Source: Actinomortierella ambigua (lineage: Eukaryota > Mortierellomycota > Mortierellomycetes > Mortierellales > Mortierellaceae). Taken from it: DNA of 16,776 nucleotides. Positions 8,838 through 16,776 of this stretch are shown here, piece after piece. The number at the start of each line of letters is the position of its first letter. Position 1 is the first letter of the stretch. The notes below the pieces were generated by a model. That model made no database searches, was not told the DNA's origin, and saw only the letters and a program-made list of their open reading frames with translations. Location of the stretch: assembly GCA_016098155.1 (NCBI GenBank), contig JAAAJB010000695.1, forward strand, positions 1 through 16,776, given 5' to 3'. Made by a program: the position numbers and the translations under genes.

Positions 8838-9547
8838 CTGCAAATGGGGTCTTGATCTACCATTCGCCCTGCTGTGAAAAATTGTCCCTAATAATAATAA
8901 AAATGGACTGCTGCTGCTGCTGCGAAAACGCATTCCACTGAGGTGCTGCTCTGTTACTACTGCTGCTAGTTGCTGTTGCCGCTGCTGTTGGAGAAGCCCA
9001 ATTGGACAGACTAAAATGGGGTGAACGAAAAAAAATGCATCCCCCCCCCCCCCCTGTGTACTGAACACACACTTGCACACCTGAGCTCTCTCTCTCTCTT
9101 TGCTCACTACGAGCCAGTCCTTACTGCTGCTGCTACCTGGTCGACTACTCTTACTCCGTAGTTTAGTTGGCAAGTCGATCAAGCCGTTTGGTGCTCCCAT
9201 GGCACTGACCAACCACACTTCCACACATCAAAACGATGTTGCTAAACTCTCACCCTCCCTCCCCCCCGCGGCTTGCCTGACAAAATGCAGGTCCGAAACA
9301 CACTCGCACACACACACACACTCTCTCTCACACAAACACACCATCCTCTCCATTCCTCGCCAAGTAGGCGCTGCCACGTCCTGTTCCGCTCCTCCCCTCC
9401 TTTCCTCTCTTTCCATCACTTCCCTTCTTTCTCCTCTCCCTCCTCCGGCTCTAACTTTTACCTTCCATTGTCGAGAACACTCTCTCACTTTACTATCTAT
9501 TATTGTATCGACAACACCGGCTCTTTTTACTACGTCCTTCTTCTTCC
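8838..9547. other. Intergenic between PDI promoter and exonuclease 3' end, microsatellite-rich
   Basis: The stretch holds interrupted CTG/TGC repeats (8908-8990), a run of 14 C (9041-9054), and a mixed CA/CT microsatellite (9306-9342). The long open frames across it are low-complexity products of these repeats. I see no gene. Confidence 0.6.
9306..9342 (+). repeat. CA/CT microsatellite
   Basis: A (CA)n run passes into (CT)n and back into CACA-rich sequence, in the 3' flank of the exonuclease gene. Confidence 0.85.
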
Positions 9548-12500
9548 TCAAGGTTTCACCATCAGGAACGCTACACCGTTCTTCGCCTTATTGACCGCCG
9601 ACGCAAGCGCCTCGACATCGGGCTCCAGGAACCGGTCCTCCTCGGGAATGGCACTGAGCGCCACAGTGTTGTACATCTGCAAAAACTTCTTCTGCCGAGC
9701 CAACATCGTCGACACCTGCCGATGGTCGCCATGCCCACTCGTAATCACCAATGCCGTACCAGACGGCAGCATCTCGACCACCTGGGCAATGCTGGCATCA
9801 ATTATCCTCGCGCCAGTACAGATCTCCGCCTCGGTCGCATAGGCCTTCTCGTGGCTGGCCACTCGGTTGGCGCGTCCGCTGTCAATCATACTCTCTGCCT
9901 CCCTGTTGGTCTCGGCCGTCGCCTCGGGGACCTTGCCGTGATTCAACTCGAGCGACCGCAGTCGAGCAAACACAAAGTCATGTTCGGCAAGGGCCTTGGG
10001 CAGGGCCTCCACCACCTCGGCGTCACTGTTCGTCTTGACCGTCATCGTCGCCTGATGGCCCGCCAGCGAATCGGCATCAATCAAGGCACTGCTGCGCGGG
10101 ATATTGAACCGATTCAGACGCGAAAAGATGGTCTCCTGGTCTTGGTTGAACTCACCAAACTCGGGCCCCTTTGCAAGCTTGAGTCTCAAGAGATCCATGC
10201 AGGCCACAGCATCCTCGCGTGAGTCGTGACCCTTGTCGCCTGCGGCCTGAATCTGGCGGCTCAACCACTTTTGGGCCAGCCATCTCAAACCAGGGCGATA
10301 GGGCGGGCCGCGTGTGTGGTGGTAAATCTTGCTCGTGTCAACAATGAATGGGTGTGCAGTCTAGGTCATGTCCAAGCCAGAGTCAAGCGCCCAAAAAAAA
10401 CGTACAACGAGGGACGGTCAGTGGTCAGTTCGTTTGTTTGTTTGTTTGTTTCTTCGTTGGCTCTTTCTTATTCGCTCTAACCATCAACACCATGAAGCGA
10501 GAAAAAATTCCCGCCGTGCATACGACGCCGTAACCTTAAAAAGACAAATCAATCAATTACCTTCAACACGCGTAGATCGTTCTCGAGAGAGTGGCCCACA
10601 AGGATCGTATTGTAATCGACAATCTCTTGAAACTTCTTTTGCACCTCCGCCAGTCTGGTCGTCACACCTTCGAGACGGGCTGGCGTCATACCGGAAAACT
10701 GCGTCAGGTAGTCTACAACAGGATTCTCAGGCATCACCAATTCGTCGTAGACAGTCTCGTTCTTGTCGTCAACAATCGTGACACGAGCCAGCTCAGTCCC
10801 CACGGTGGTCCGGACCTGTTGAGTAACAAATGATCGAAAAGTTCTGCGTTAGATCTTTCGTTCTCTCTTTTTTTTTTCAAACAGGTATGCAACGTGATCC
10901 CGTCGTCCACTAACAATAAAACAACATACCATCTCACAATCCATCGCCAGGATCTTCTTCGGGATAGGTTCTAATGTCGTCTTGGAAATCTTGGGCGTCT
11001 CGGTCCAACCCTCTTCCAGGGGTTCATTGTTGCCAAGGTAGCTGGGCAAAGGGAACTCTGCTTCCTTGAGATCACTAAGACTGAGCATGTAGTACTCTGG
11101 CTTTTTCTGCTCCTTTCCAACTATTATCGAATAAGAAAAGGAAATTAGCTTTTTGGTGTAGCCATTCAAGTGTTTTACACTTGGCTCGTCCTTCAAGAAG
11201 AACCTGATTGCGACAAACATACTTTTCAACTTTGCAGCCTCTCGCTTGAGCTTCTCCGAATTGCTGAGAGGCACATGCAGCAAGGTGGACATAGGGGAGT
11301 GAATCCTGAACTTGTCGCCACCAGCCCTGGTCACACTGAGGTAGTCAAAAAACTCTTGAAGACGCTTCATTTCGCAGACAGGTCCACTCGTAGCCTTTTG
11401 TACCCATGCCACCGGCTGCTCTGCTTCCTCTGACAGCGAGTCAATGTGGAAAAACTCGGGATCCAGTCCTCCAACATAGAGCATCAGCACCTTCTTGATA
11501 TTGAACTTGTTCTTGACCATGATCCATGGTAATGTTGGTGTCTCCGTCAAAAGATACACCACAAGTTCACGCAGATCCTAAAAAGTAAGAGATGACAAGG
11601 ATGGAGTGCGGAACAAAAAAAATAGAGGCAGGAAGAGTGTCAATAGCCTATCAGAGATGACATCCCATGGCATTGACGCCTAATGGACAAAGAGCGCTGC
11701 ATTAAAGACATACCTTCAGACCGATCTTTCCAGAGTTTTTGCTTATCATGAAAGATGGACGACCCTCATCTCCTTGAGACTTGCGTGCGAGTTCCTTTTG
11801 GAGTTTTTTCTGCTTTCTCTTGAGCTTACGTCTCTCCTGTGCATCTGTATTGTCCGAGGCCGATACACTAGTCGAAGAAGTTGAGGCAACTGACGATGGT
11901 GTCCCAGCCTGAGAATCCTCTGACAGCTGCGAGTCTTGTTGTTGGAGAGTGAGTGCCTCAAATGCTTTAAACCACAAGAAAAAAAAAAAGGTGTTAGTGG
12001 TGGAAAATGAGTTAGAATCCTTGTTTTCCTTGCGCATCATGAACATAAAATAAAGTGGTTGTAGTTTCTTCATTCGGCAATGCTCTCCTTTCATACCATT
12101 TTTCGATTCGACCTTCATTTTCTTCCTCGCCTCGATTGCCGAGATGGGTGCTGATCCTGCTCCATTGGCAGGTGGGTGCTCGCCCTCAATCTGTGCCCGC
12201 TTCTTCTTCCGATCCGCCTTGCCTTTGCTCTCATCCTGGACACTACCATTGCTCTCCTGTGGCAACTCGGTGGTAGCGCTCGACGAGTCCTGATCAGTAG
12301 ACTCGTTATCGCTTTCGTCGCTGTTGCCTCCGTCGTCACTCGAGTCGCTCAAATCTGCCTTGCTTCCTTTTTTACTCTTTCTCCTCTCCTTCGTGTCCTT
12401 GCTCTTCTTCTTCTTTTTCTTGTCCTTCTTGTCTTTGTCGTCCTTGATGGTCTTCTCCACAAAGGCGGGCCGTGGGGAAGAGTTGGTTGATGAGGTAGAG

Positions 12501-12604
12501 GACGAGTCTTCGGCTGCTTCCAGCTTCAAAGCCGCCTCCTTGTGCTTCTTGGATGCTGTGGAGGCATGCTCCTTTTCGCTCTTTCTTTTCTTGTCCTTGC
12601 CCAT
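9548..12604 (-). CDS. REX1: Rex1/REXO1-type RNA 3'-5' exonuclease (824 aa, 5 exons)
   Basis: Exons are 12604-12097, 11964-11714, 11577-10930, 10815-10561 and 10360-9548. All introns are GT-AG, and 2475 coding nt give 824 aa. The family trims 3' ends of nuclear RNAs; yeast Rex1 matures 5S rRNA and some tRNAs. Residues 1 to about 215 are Lys/Ser/Asp-rich and disordered, with basic runs that suit nuclear import. The DEDDh exonuclease fold (about 461-615) shows MDCEM (D466, E468), GHSLENDL (D549), and HDSREDA (H599, D604), so all five catalytic residues are present. Around 270-460 lies the conserved fungal region before the nuclease, including LLHVPLSNSEK. About 200 residues follow the nuclease and lack a motif I can name. 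The ATG at 12604 was chosen because the basic N terminus starts there; the same frame is open further upstream but looks non-coding. Confidence 0.95.
11965..12096 (-). other. First intron of the exonuclease gene: 132 nt, in frame, stop-free
   Basis: The donor is GTATGA and the acceptor TTTAAAG. The intron is a multiple of three and has no stop in the gene's frame, so an unspliced transcript would insert 44 residues into the disordered N-terminal part. Splicing is preferred because it joins AAAAATG to CATTTGAGG in frame and removes a Phe/Met-rich, T-run-encoded peptide. Confidence 0.8.
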
Positions 12605-15368
12605 GGAATCCTCAGGGGCAAATGCACTTGTGTAATGGAGTAGCTGGAAGCCATTTTTTTTTTTTTCCTTCAAGGTGTGTTGTTGAAAAGAAATCGCAGT
12701 CACATTTTGCGGTCTGAGCCTGAATGTGGGAAGCTGACCCCTGCAAGCTACTCTCCTTCGACCACTCAAGGGTAGACCCTCACTCACTAGACCCACCGCC
12801 CTATACACAACTCGTCGCTGTGGGCTCTTGGGAGCGAAGATGTACCGATACGCTGTGAACCAAGACAAACCCCTCGGGCCCCATGGACCTCCTCTGGTAT
12901 AAAGAAAGGCGGAATGTACCTGACAATCGAGCCAAAGAATAATAATACAGCTTGTAGACGGATGCTCTGAGACCCAGCCAATCGTGACAGTTGAACTACG
13001 CAGATGTAACATTCCCAACGGGTGTGGCTGTTTCTTTTTTGGCGCCATCGAGCAAATCGGTTGCAGAGCCATCACTACGGCACACAATACCTTGGCAAAC
13101 CGTGGTTCGGAGTACGCGTTCATACACTACACTTCTTCCAGCTTTTACTCAAACAGCGTCATGGCAAGCTCTTCTTGCCATGGACCCGCCTCTTTCCAGT
13201 GTACGTTACACACAGCATGCGTCCCCAAGAGACAGCGGCGGCCGAAAGCATAATATTTTGGTGGGAACAGCAGCATCCACATCTTCCCAGATGTTCAGGA
13301 CAGTCGCCCCTATCCAGACAACGCTACTAAACGGCCTCATGCAGCAATCTATACCACTGATCTGTCTTCAAAAACAAAAAAGAGTCCTCATCCGACGTTA
13401 TCCTTTCACACTGGCGGATGCTCCTGAAGCAAACATCCAGTACAAAAAAAACAACAACAGAAAAGCATTCTAAGCAGGAGCGATACAACGGATAGAAGCA
13501 CGCGGCTATGCCAATCCTATTGATAGCCTTTATAGACTATTCAATGCAAGGACTGAACCACGGTCGAGAAATCACAAAAAATGCCAATGAAACCGTGTAC
13601 GAGATGGAGAGATTGTGCCCCTTCCCCTCCACCCCATGCCTCCTTGTGATCACCTTCAGACGAAACTTTTGAATTCGCAACCACAAATCAGCCCGTGCCA
13701 CGCCATAGCACGCCATGCAATGACAGATAACCCAGTCTCCTTTCGAGCAGGAGGAGAGATAGTCGCAACAGCTGTTTGTAGAGGTTGTTGCTGGCAGGCG
13801 ATAGTGCATCTTAGCCTAAGCAAAAGCCAATTCAGCCTAAAAGGCATGGAACTAGACAAACTCTCTGCGTTCATGCACTGCTCGGACAATGATACCAGTA
13901 CCAAAAGTGGGCCCTGTTACGACGCTCAAAGAGCGAAAAAAAAATGCTGCAGCGCGAGAAGGCATTGTGTTTGCAAGAACTCTGCCTCCATCCAGCCAAG
14001 CAAACAAAGAAAAAATCGCGCTAGCAAGTGTGTGTTAGTCGTTGGCTGTTTGTACGTGAAGTTGAGTCCTATATTTTCATGCCAAATGTACAAATATAAC
14101 TTCCAATCAAGCTCTACTACCTACAACATCTTTCGCCACTTTCCATAGAGCAAGAACCCAACACCTGTGACCATCAACAAGCATCAAGCAACCAAAAGCA
14201 CAACAGGGGTTGCTATCAGATGGACCCTCATCTTTACGCCAGCTAGAGGTGACCGTCTGTGCCAGAAGCAACCTTGTACGCTACACGAAACAAAGTAGAA
14301 AAAAAGTACCCAATATGCAGCCTGTCAGTGACACCATCGCGCATGGTGATACCCTTCAGCGCAGCTGCATTTTATATGTTCTCGACATCTCCAACATGAA
14401 AAGTACTTTAGAGTGAGATTAATTTACTCTAGTCGCATACCTATGCTTTACAAATACATCTCAAGTCTAGACTATTTCTCATATTTATAACGATAACGAG
14501 AAGATCAGGGTTTTGTCGGCTTCAAGGATGCGTCTGAATATGCGACCAATCCCCGCTCAGGTGCCAGCGGCAAACGACAGCCGCAACAACAGCAACAGTA
14601 GCAGGACCCTGCATCAGTCGATAGGATGACTAAAAGAGCAGAATTTTACCCTTTGTGTAGAACATGTGTGCATATGTGAGGCGGGAAGTGCGAGTAAACA
14701 GGGCAATATGAGCAGGATAGACAGACAACCCCCCTCCCTCCGTTTACACTTCCTACAAAGACATCCAGACTCGCAACGCCAGCCTGTTGGCCTGTGCGCA
14801 AGTCTGCATTAGTGGCTGAGCTTCACGGCCAACTGGTGCCCACAGTGAGAGCAATATCCCCTCATTCTACCTTTCTCAAAGCAAGTTTCGTTTGCATTCA
14901 AGATGTTTGATCAAAAAAAAAGGTGCTTCAAAGTGGCACGAAGCAATGGGAATGACTTCAAGCGAATTGTATCACGAATTGAACCCCTCCTCTTTTGGCC
15001 CTATAGAAGATCCAAATTGGTGCACCGGATCGACATTTCTCAAGATAGAGATCTAGGGCGTACCATAAATCACGCGAGCGCTTGAGGTCCCCAAGTCACT
15101 TTATGTACATTACGTACAACATCTTATGACACTCATGCAGTACAACCATCAACAGCCACCGCCTCATTCTTTTCGCTCTCGCTCCCTCCCTCTCTCCTAT
15201 TTTTTCCCCTTGGCATTCCTCCCCCTGTTCGCGCCCCTGACTGACCTTCTGTAGCAGTTTACCGGGCGAAAAAAAAAAAAGGAAACGACCAGGCTCAGGC
15301 CCCCCTCCTTGGTGTGATCCCATTTGAAACCACCCCCGGTAGTTCTTCCGAAGTTAGAATCTGTTAAA
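12605..15368. other. Gene-poor region of about 2.8 kb
   Basis: This region covers the upstream DNA of the exonuclease gene and beyond. A plus-strand TATAAA (12898-12903) is not followed by a recognisable gene. Open frames at 12991-13473 (160 codons from TTG), 13615-14148 (177 codons) and 14903-15085 have no domain, no signal peptide and irregular composition. I found no tRNA, rRNA or snoRNA that I could support. Confidence 0.5.
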
Positions 15369-15382
15369 ACCAGATACTTAAA

Positions 15383-15447
15383 AGGGTCCTTTTTTCATTC
15401 TTTTCATCTTCCTTCGTCTTCTCCATCCTATTTTTCAAAAGGACCCT
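15383..15447 (+). promoter_or_regulatory. Inverted repeat in the SSP-B promoter
   Basis: AGGGTCCTTTT (15383-15393) and AAAAGGACCCT (15437-15447) are perfect 11-base inverted copies, 43 bases apart. Each arm is also a near-palindrome of the form AAAAGG-NN-CCTTTT. They lie about 105-170 bases before the SSP-B start, next to a TTAAAA element (15378-15383). A pair of binding sites for a dimeric regulator is an inference. Confidence 0.45.
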
Positions 15448-15464
15448 CTTTCAACTTCATCGAG

Positions 15465-15470
<6 letters not shown>

Positions 15471-15498
<28 letters not shown>
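15471..15498 (+). repeat. (CT)14 microsatellite in the SSP-B leader
   Basis: Fourteen perfect CT units lie 54 bases before the SSP-B ATG, within a pyrimidine-rich stretch typical of fungal core promoters and leaders. Confidence 0.9.
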
Positions 15499-15552
15499 AA
15501 ACCCCTCAACACCTCCTTCCTCTGACCACTTCAGCTACATTTTCGGCCTAAC

Positions 15553-15756
15553 ATGTACAAGAGAATCGCCTTTTTCACCACGATGGCCATTTTGCTGGTC
15601 CTGTCTTCAGTGGCAGTTGAAGCAAGCTACGGCGATGCATGCTTCAAGAGACGCCGTGGAAGAATAGACGCCTTCCAGCACTGTGAACCTTGCACTGCTA
15701 CCGAGCTCAAGGAAGGCTGCTACACGAAAGAACAGGAAATTGCCTGTGTTGGCTAA
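15553..15756 (+). CDS. Small secreted cysteine-rich protein SSP-B (67 aa)
   Basis: A single-exon frame of 67 residues has a basic start (MYKR), a hydrophobic core (about 5-20) and a likely signal cut after VEA (residue 24). The mature part of about 43 residues has five cysteines (30, 44, 47, 56, 65) and a basic patch (KRRRGR, 32-37). It shares with SSP-A the order C, then CxPC at the same residue numbers (44-47), L52, CYT, I63 and a last Cys, so I take the two as distant relatives. The odd cysteine count is notable: the partner of SSP-A's C33 is absent, so a free thiol or a disulfide-linked dimer is possible. The protein ends two residues after the last Cys. A promoter dyad, a (CT)14 leader and an AATAAA at 15827 support a real transcript. 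The function is unknown. Confidence 0.75.
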   Translation: MYKRIAFFTTMAILLVLSSVAVEASYGDACFKRRRGRIDAFQHCEPCTATELKEGCYTKEQEIACVG

Positions 15757-15826
15757 GTGAGCTCCTCACTTTCTCCCCTTTATTTTCCTCCCTTGTGTGC
15801 ATCCTCATATGTATGTTTCTTGACCA

Positions 15827-15832
15827 AATAAA
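15827..15832 (+). promoter_or_regulatory. AATAAA polyadenylation signal of SSP-B
   Basis: A canonical AATAAA lies 70 bases after the SSP-B stop codon, in a T-rich 3' UTR. Confidence 0.6.
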
Positions 15833-15939
15833 AGCAAAAATTGTCGTACAGAGAAAGAAACGTGAACACACGCGGCAGTTTGAAATATCTGCAAAAAAAA
15901 AACACAAGAGAGGGGAAGGGTTTTGGAAGATGGCGTCAT

Positions 15940-15959
15940 GCCCATTTAAAGAAATGGGC
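15940..15959 (+). repeat. Perfect 8-bp hairpin downstream of SSP-B
   Basis: GCCCATTT (15940-15947), a four-base loop and AAATGGGC (15952-15959) form a perfect stem-loop. It lies about 110 bases after the poly(A) signal. No T-run follows it, so it is not a Pol III terminator. Confidence 0.6.
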
Positions 15960-16163
15960 GGGAAGAGGGGTGTGGTTGGTTCAAAGGCCCTGTTGTTAGA
16001 TCCATTGACGTTTTGTGTGAACAGTGGGAGAATGGAAGACTTGAGTGAGGGCAGCGAGAGAACGGATATATGAGACAAAACTTGCAAGTGGCGAAGGGAA
16101 AAATAACGTGGGAGAGGCGAGGGTGCTCGAGACAAGTGGGTAGGAGAGGAGGAAGGACGTTTC

Positions 16164-16186
16164 CTTTCTCTTTCTCTTTCTCTTTC
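16164..16186 (+). repeat. (CTTTCT)n microsatellite
   Basis: Head-to-tail CTTTCT units directly abut the ATTTT repeat of the candidate SINE tail. Confidence 0.85.
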
Positions 16187-16470
16187 ATTTTATTTTATTT
16201 TATTTTATTTTTTTTTTTGTGCGTGTAATCTTGGGAATGCACAATTATGGATTGGTTCATCTGCGCTAATTTCATAGACGGATCGAAAGCGCGAGCTGTC
16301 GTCTCGAGATCTGACGTCTGGAGGAGTCCAAAGGCGCCCCACCACAAGTAGAAAAGAATGAACTACACCGTGTTGTATATCTGCAAGATCGTTTCTTGCA
16401 GGAGGTTGGATCGACGGGCAAGCTTATTTGTCGGCGCCCTCCATGTTACCGAGTTGGCTATCCGCGTCTC
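16187..16470 (-). mobile_element. Candidate tRNA-derived SINE, minus strand
   Basis: Read on the minus strand, an A-box-like element TAGCCAACTCGG (16460-16449, one mismatch to TRGYNNARNNGG) is followed 31 bases later by a B-box-like element with TCGATCC (near 16417-16408). This is the spacing found in tRNA genes. The D-arm looks tRNA-like, with CCA/TGG pairing around a CGGTAA loop, but the anticodon and T arms do not pair, so this is not an intact tRNA. An unrecognised body of about 190 bases follows, ending in an A-rich tail: a run of 11 A, then (TAAAA)n (16217-16187). Head, body and A-rich tail match the layout of a tRNA-derived SINE. I did not find target-site duplications. Confidence 0.45.
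16381..16401. repeat. Perfect 8-bp hairpin beside the B-box-like element
   Basis: CTGCAAGA and TCTTGCAG flank a five-base loop. The hairpin lies just downstream (on the minus strand) of the tRNA-like head. Confidence 0.7.
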
Positions 16471-16552
16471 TGGCACACAAGTGCCGGACCCTCACAGCAC
16501 GTCGTGCCCGGTTCTTCCCCCCCCCCTCCCCCCCCCAAAAAAAGAAAGGAAC

Positions 16553-16619
16553 TTTGCAGAAAAGCAAAGGGATGGGTTCAAAACCATCAACCCTGGGCTT
16601 GAGTTTGATTTTCTGCAAA
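16553..16619. repeat. Long imperfect inverted repeat
   Basis: TTTGCAGAAAA (16553-16563) pairs with TTTTCTGCAAA (16609-16619). After one mismatch the stem continues with CAAA (16565-16568) and TTTG (16604-16607). An inner hairpin, GATGG (16571-16575) with CCATC (16584-16588), caps it. The outer stem is 15 paired bases in 16. Confidence 0.7.
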
Positions 16620-16635
16620 TGAAAGCTTTCGCCCT

Positions 16636-16695
16636 GGGTTTGAACCTGTACCCGCTGATAGAGAGAGACCAACGCTGTCCTATAATGAGGGCTAA
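16636..16695 (-). other. tRNA-like fragment with a perfect Pol III B box
   Basis: The minus strand reads GGTTCAAACCC (16646-16636), matching the B-box consensus GGTTCRANNCC at every position. Upstream lie two A-box-like candidates: TAGGACAGCGTTGG (16682-16669), which has the better sequence but only 22 bases of spacing, and a weaker one ending at 16679 with tRNA-like spacing of 32. A 7-bp stem (two wobble pairs) with an 8-base CT loop resembles an anticodon arm. The acceptor stem does not form, so this is a relic or a SINE head rather than a working tRNA. Confidence 0.4.
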
Positions 16696-16718
16696 TAACG
16701 TCGAGCGAAGGGCTTGCC

Positions 16719-16761
16719 AGGGCGGGCGCCCCAACGCCCTTTTTTTTTTTTTTTTTTTTTT
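16719..16761 (+). terminator. GC-rich hairpin followed by a run of 22 T
   Basis: AGGGCG (16719-16724) and CGCCCT (16735-16740) pair perfectly around a ten-base GC-rich loop, and the last T begins a run of 22 T. On the plus strand it would stop Pol III. On the minus strand it is an A-run that could be the poly(A) tail of an element lying beyond the window. I cannot tell which applies. Confidence 0.35.
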
Positions 16762-16776
16762 CAACTGCAAGGAACA

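Noticed and set aside
8535..9224. 229-codon minus-strand frame
   Set aside because: It overlaps the isomerase leader, first exon and promoter in another frame; its product is low-complexity Ser/Gln runs from CTG and CT repeats.
12605..13123. Upstream extension of the exonuclease reading frame
   Set aside because: The frame is open, but the added sequence lacks the lysine-rich character of the N terminus, and the ATG at 12604 starts a typical basic nuclear N terminus.
12991..13473. 160-codon plus-strand frame
   Set aside because: Starts at TTG, uses rare-looking codons, ends in a poly-Lys/Asn run from an A-tract, and has no recognisable motif.
2417..13575. 14-base identical word GGTCGAGAAATCAC at 2417 and 13562 as a dispersed repeat
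   Set aside because: One shared 14-mer is expected about half the time by chance in a window this size, and the flanks align only weakly.
13615..14148. 177-codon plus-strand frame
   Set aside because: No signal peptide, domain or consistent codon usage; the cysteines are irregular and do not match the SSP framework.
14989..15012. tRNA gene on the minus strand (GGTTCAATTCG resembles a B box)
   Set aside because: No A box at the right distance and no pairing in the T stem or acceptor stem.

Overview
The window reads as fungal nuclear DNA. Short GT-AG introns interrupt the conserved genes, the ER chaperone ends in HDEL, the promoters and leaders are CT-rich, and microsatellites and homopolymer runs are common between genes. 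An early-diverging fungus (Mucoromycota, possibly a Mortierella relative) is my best guess. That is inference; no marker gene in the window proves it.

Layout. 1-1419 (+): a complete Ser/Thr protein kinase domain behind an N-terminal hydrophobic anchor. Its reading frame is open to the window edge and begins in a 30-bp tandem repeat. 1420-4560: gene-poor DNA with degraded or unconfirmed exons on the minus strand and a 14-codon stub that resembles the start of the next gene. 4563-4757 (+): a small Ser/Arg-rich hypothetical protein. 5332-5559 (-): a small secreted Cys-rich protein (SSP-A). 6488-8599 (-): protein disulfide isomerase in three exons, 522 aa. 9548-12604 (-): a Rex1/REXO1-type DEDDh RNA exonuclease in five exons, 824 aa. 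12605-15552: about 3 kb without a convincing gene. 15553-15756 (+): a second small secreted Cys-rich protein (SSP-B) that shares the cysteine framework of SSP-A. 16187-16776: DNA rich in repeats, with two tRNA-like Pol III promoter pairs, an A-rich (TAAAA)n tail and several hairpins. It looks like one or two tRNA-derived SINEs on the minus strand.

The exon models of the isomerase and the exonuclease were built by hand from splice sites. Reading frame is kept across every junction (1569 and 2475 coding nt), which strongly supports them. The genes do not form an operon-like unit. The one functional link is general: disulfide isomerase acts in the ER, where SSP-A and SSP-B would be oxidised. The least explained and most interesting items are the SSP-A/SSP-B pair, the possible SINE, the histidine-rich tail of the isomerase, and the membrane-anchored kinase with a repeat-encoded N terminus.
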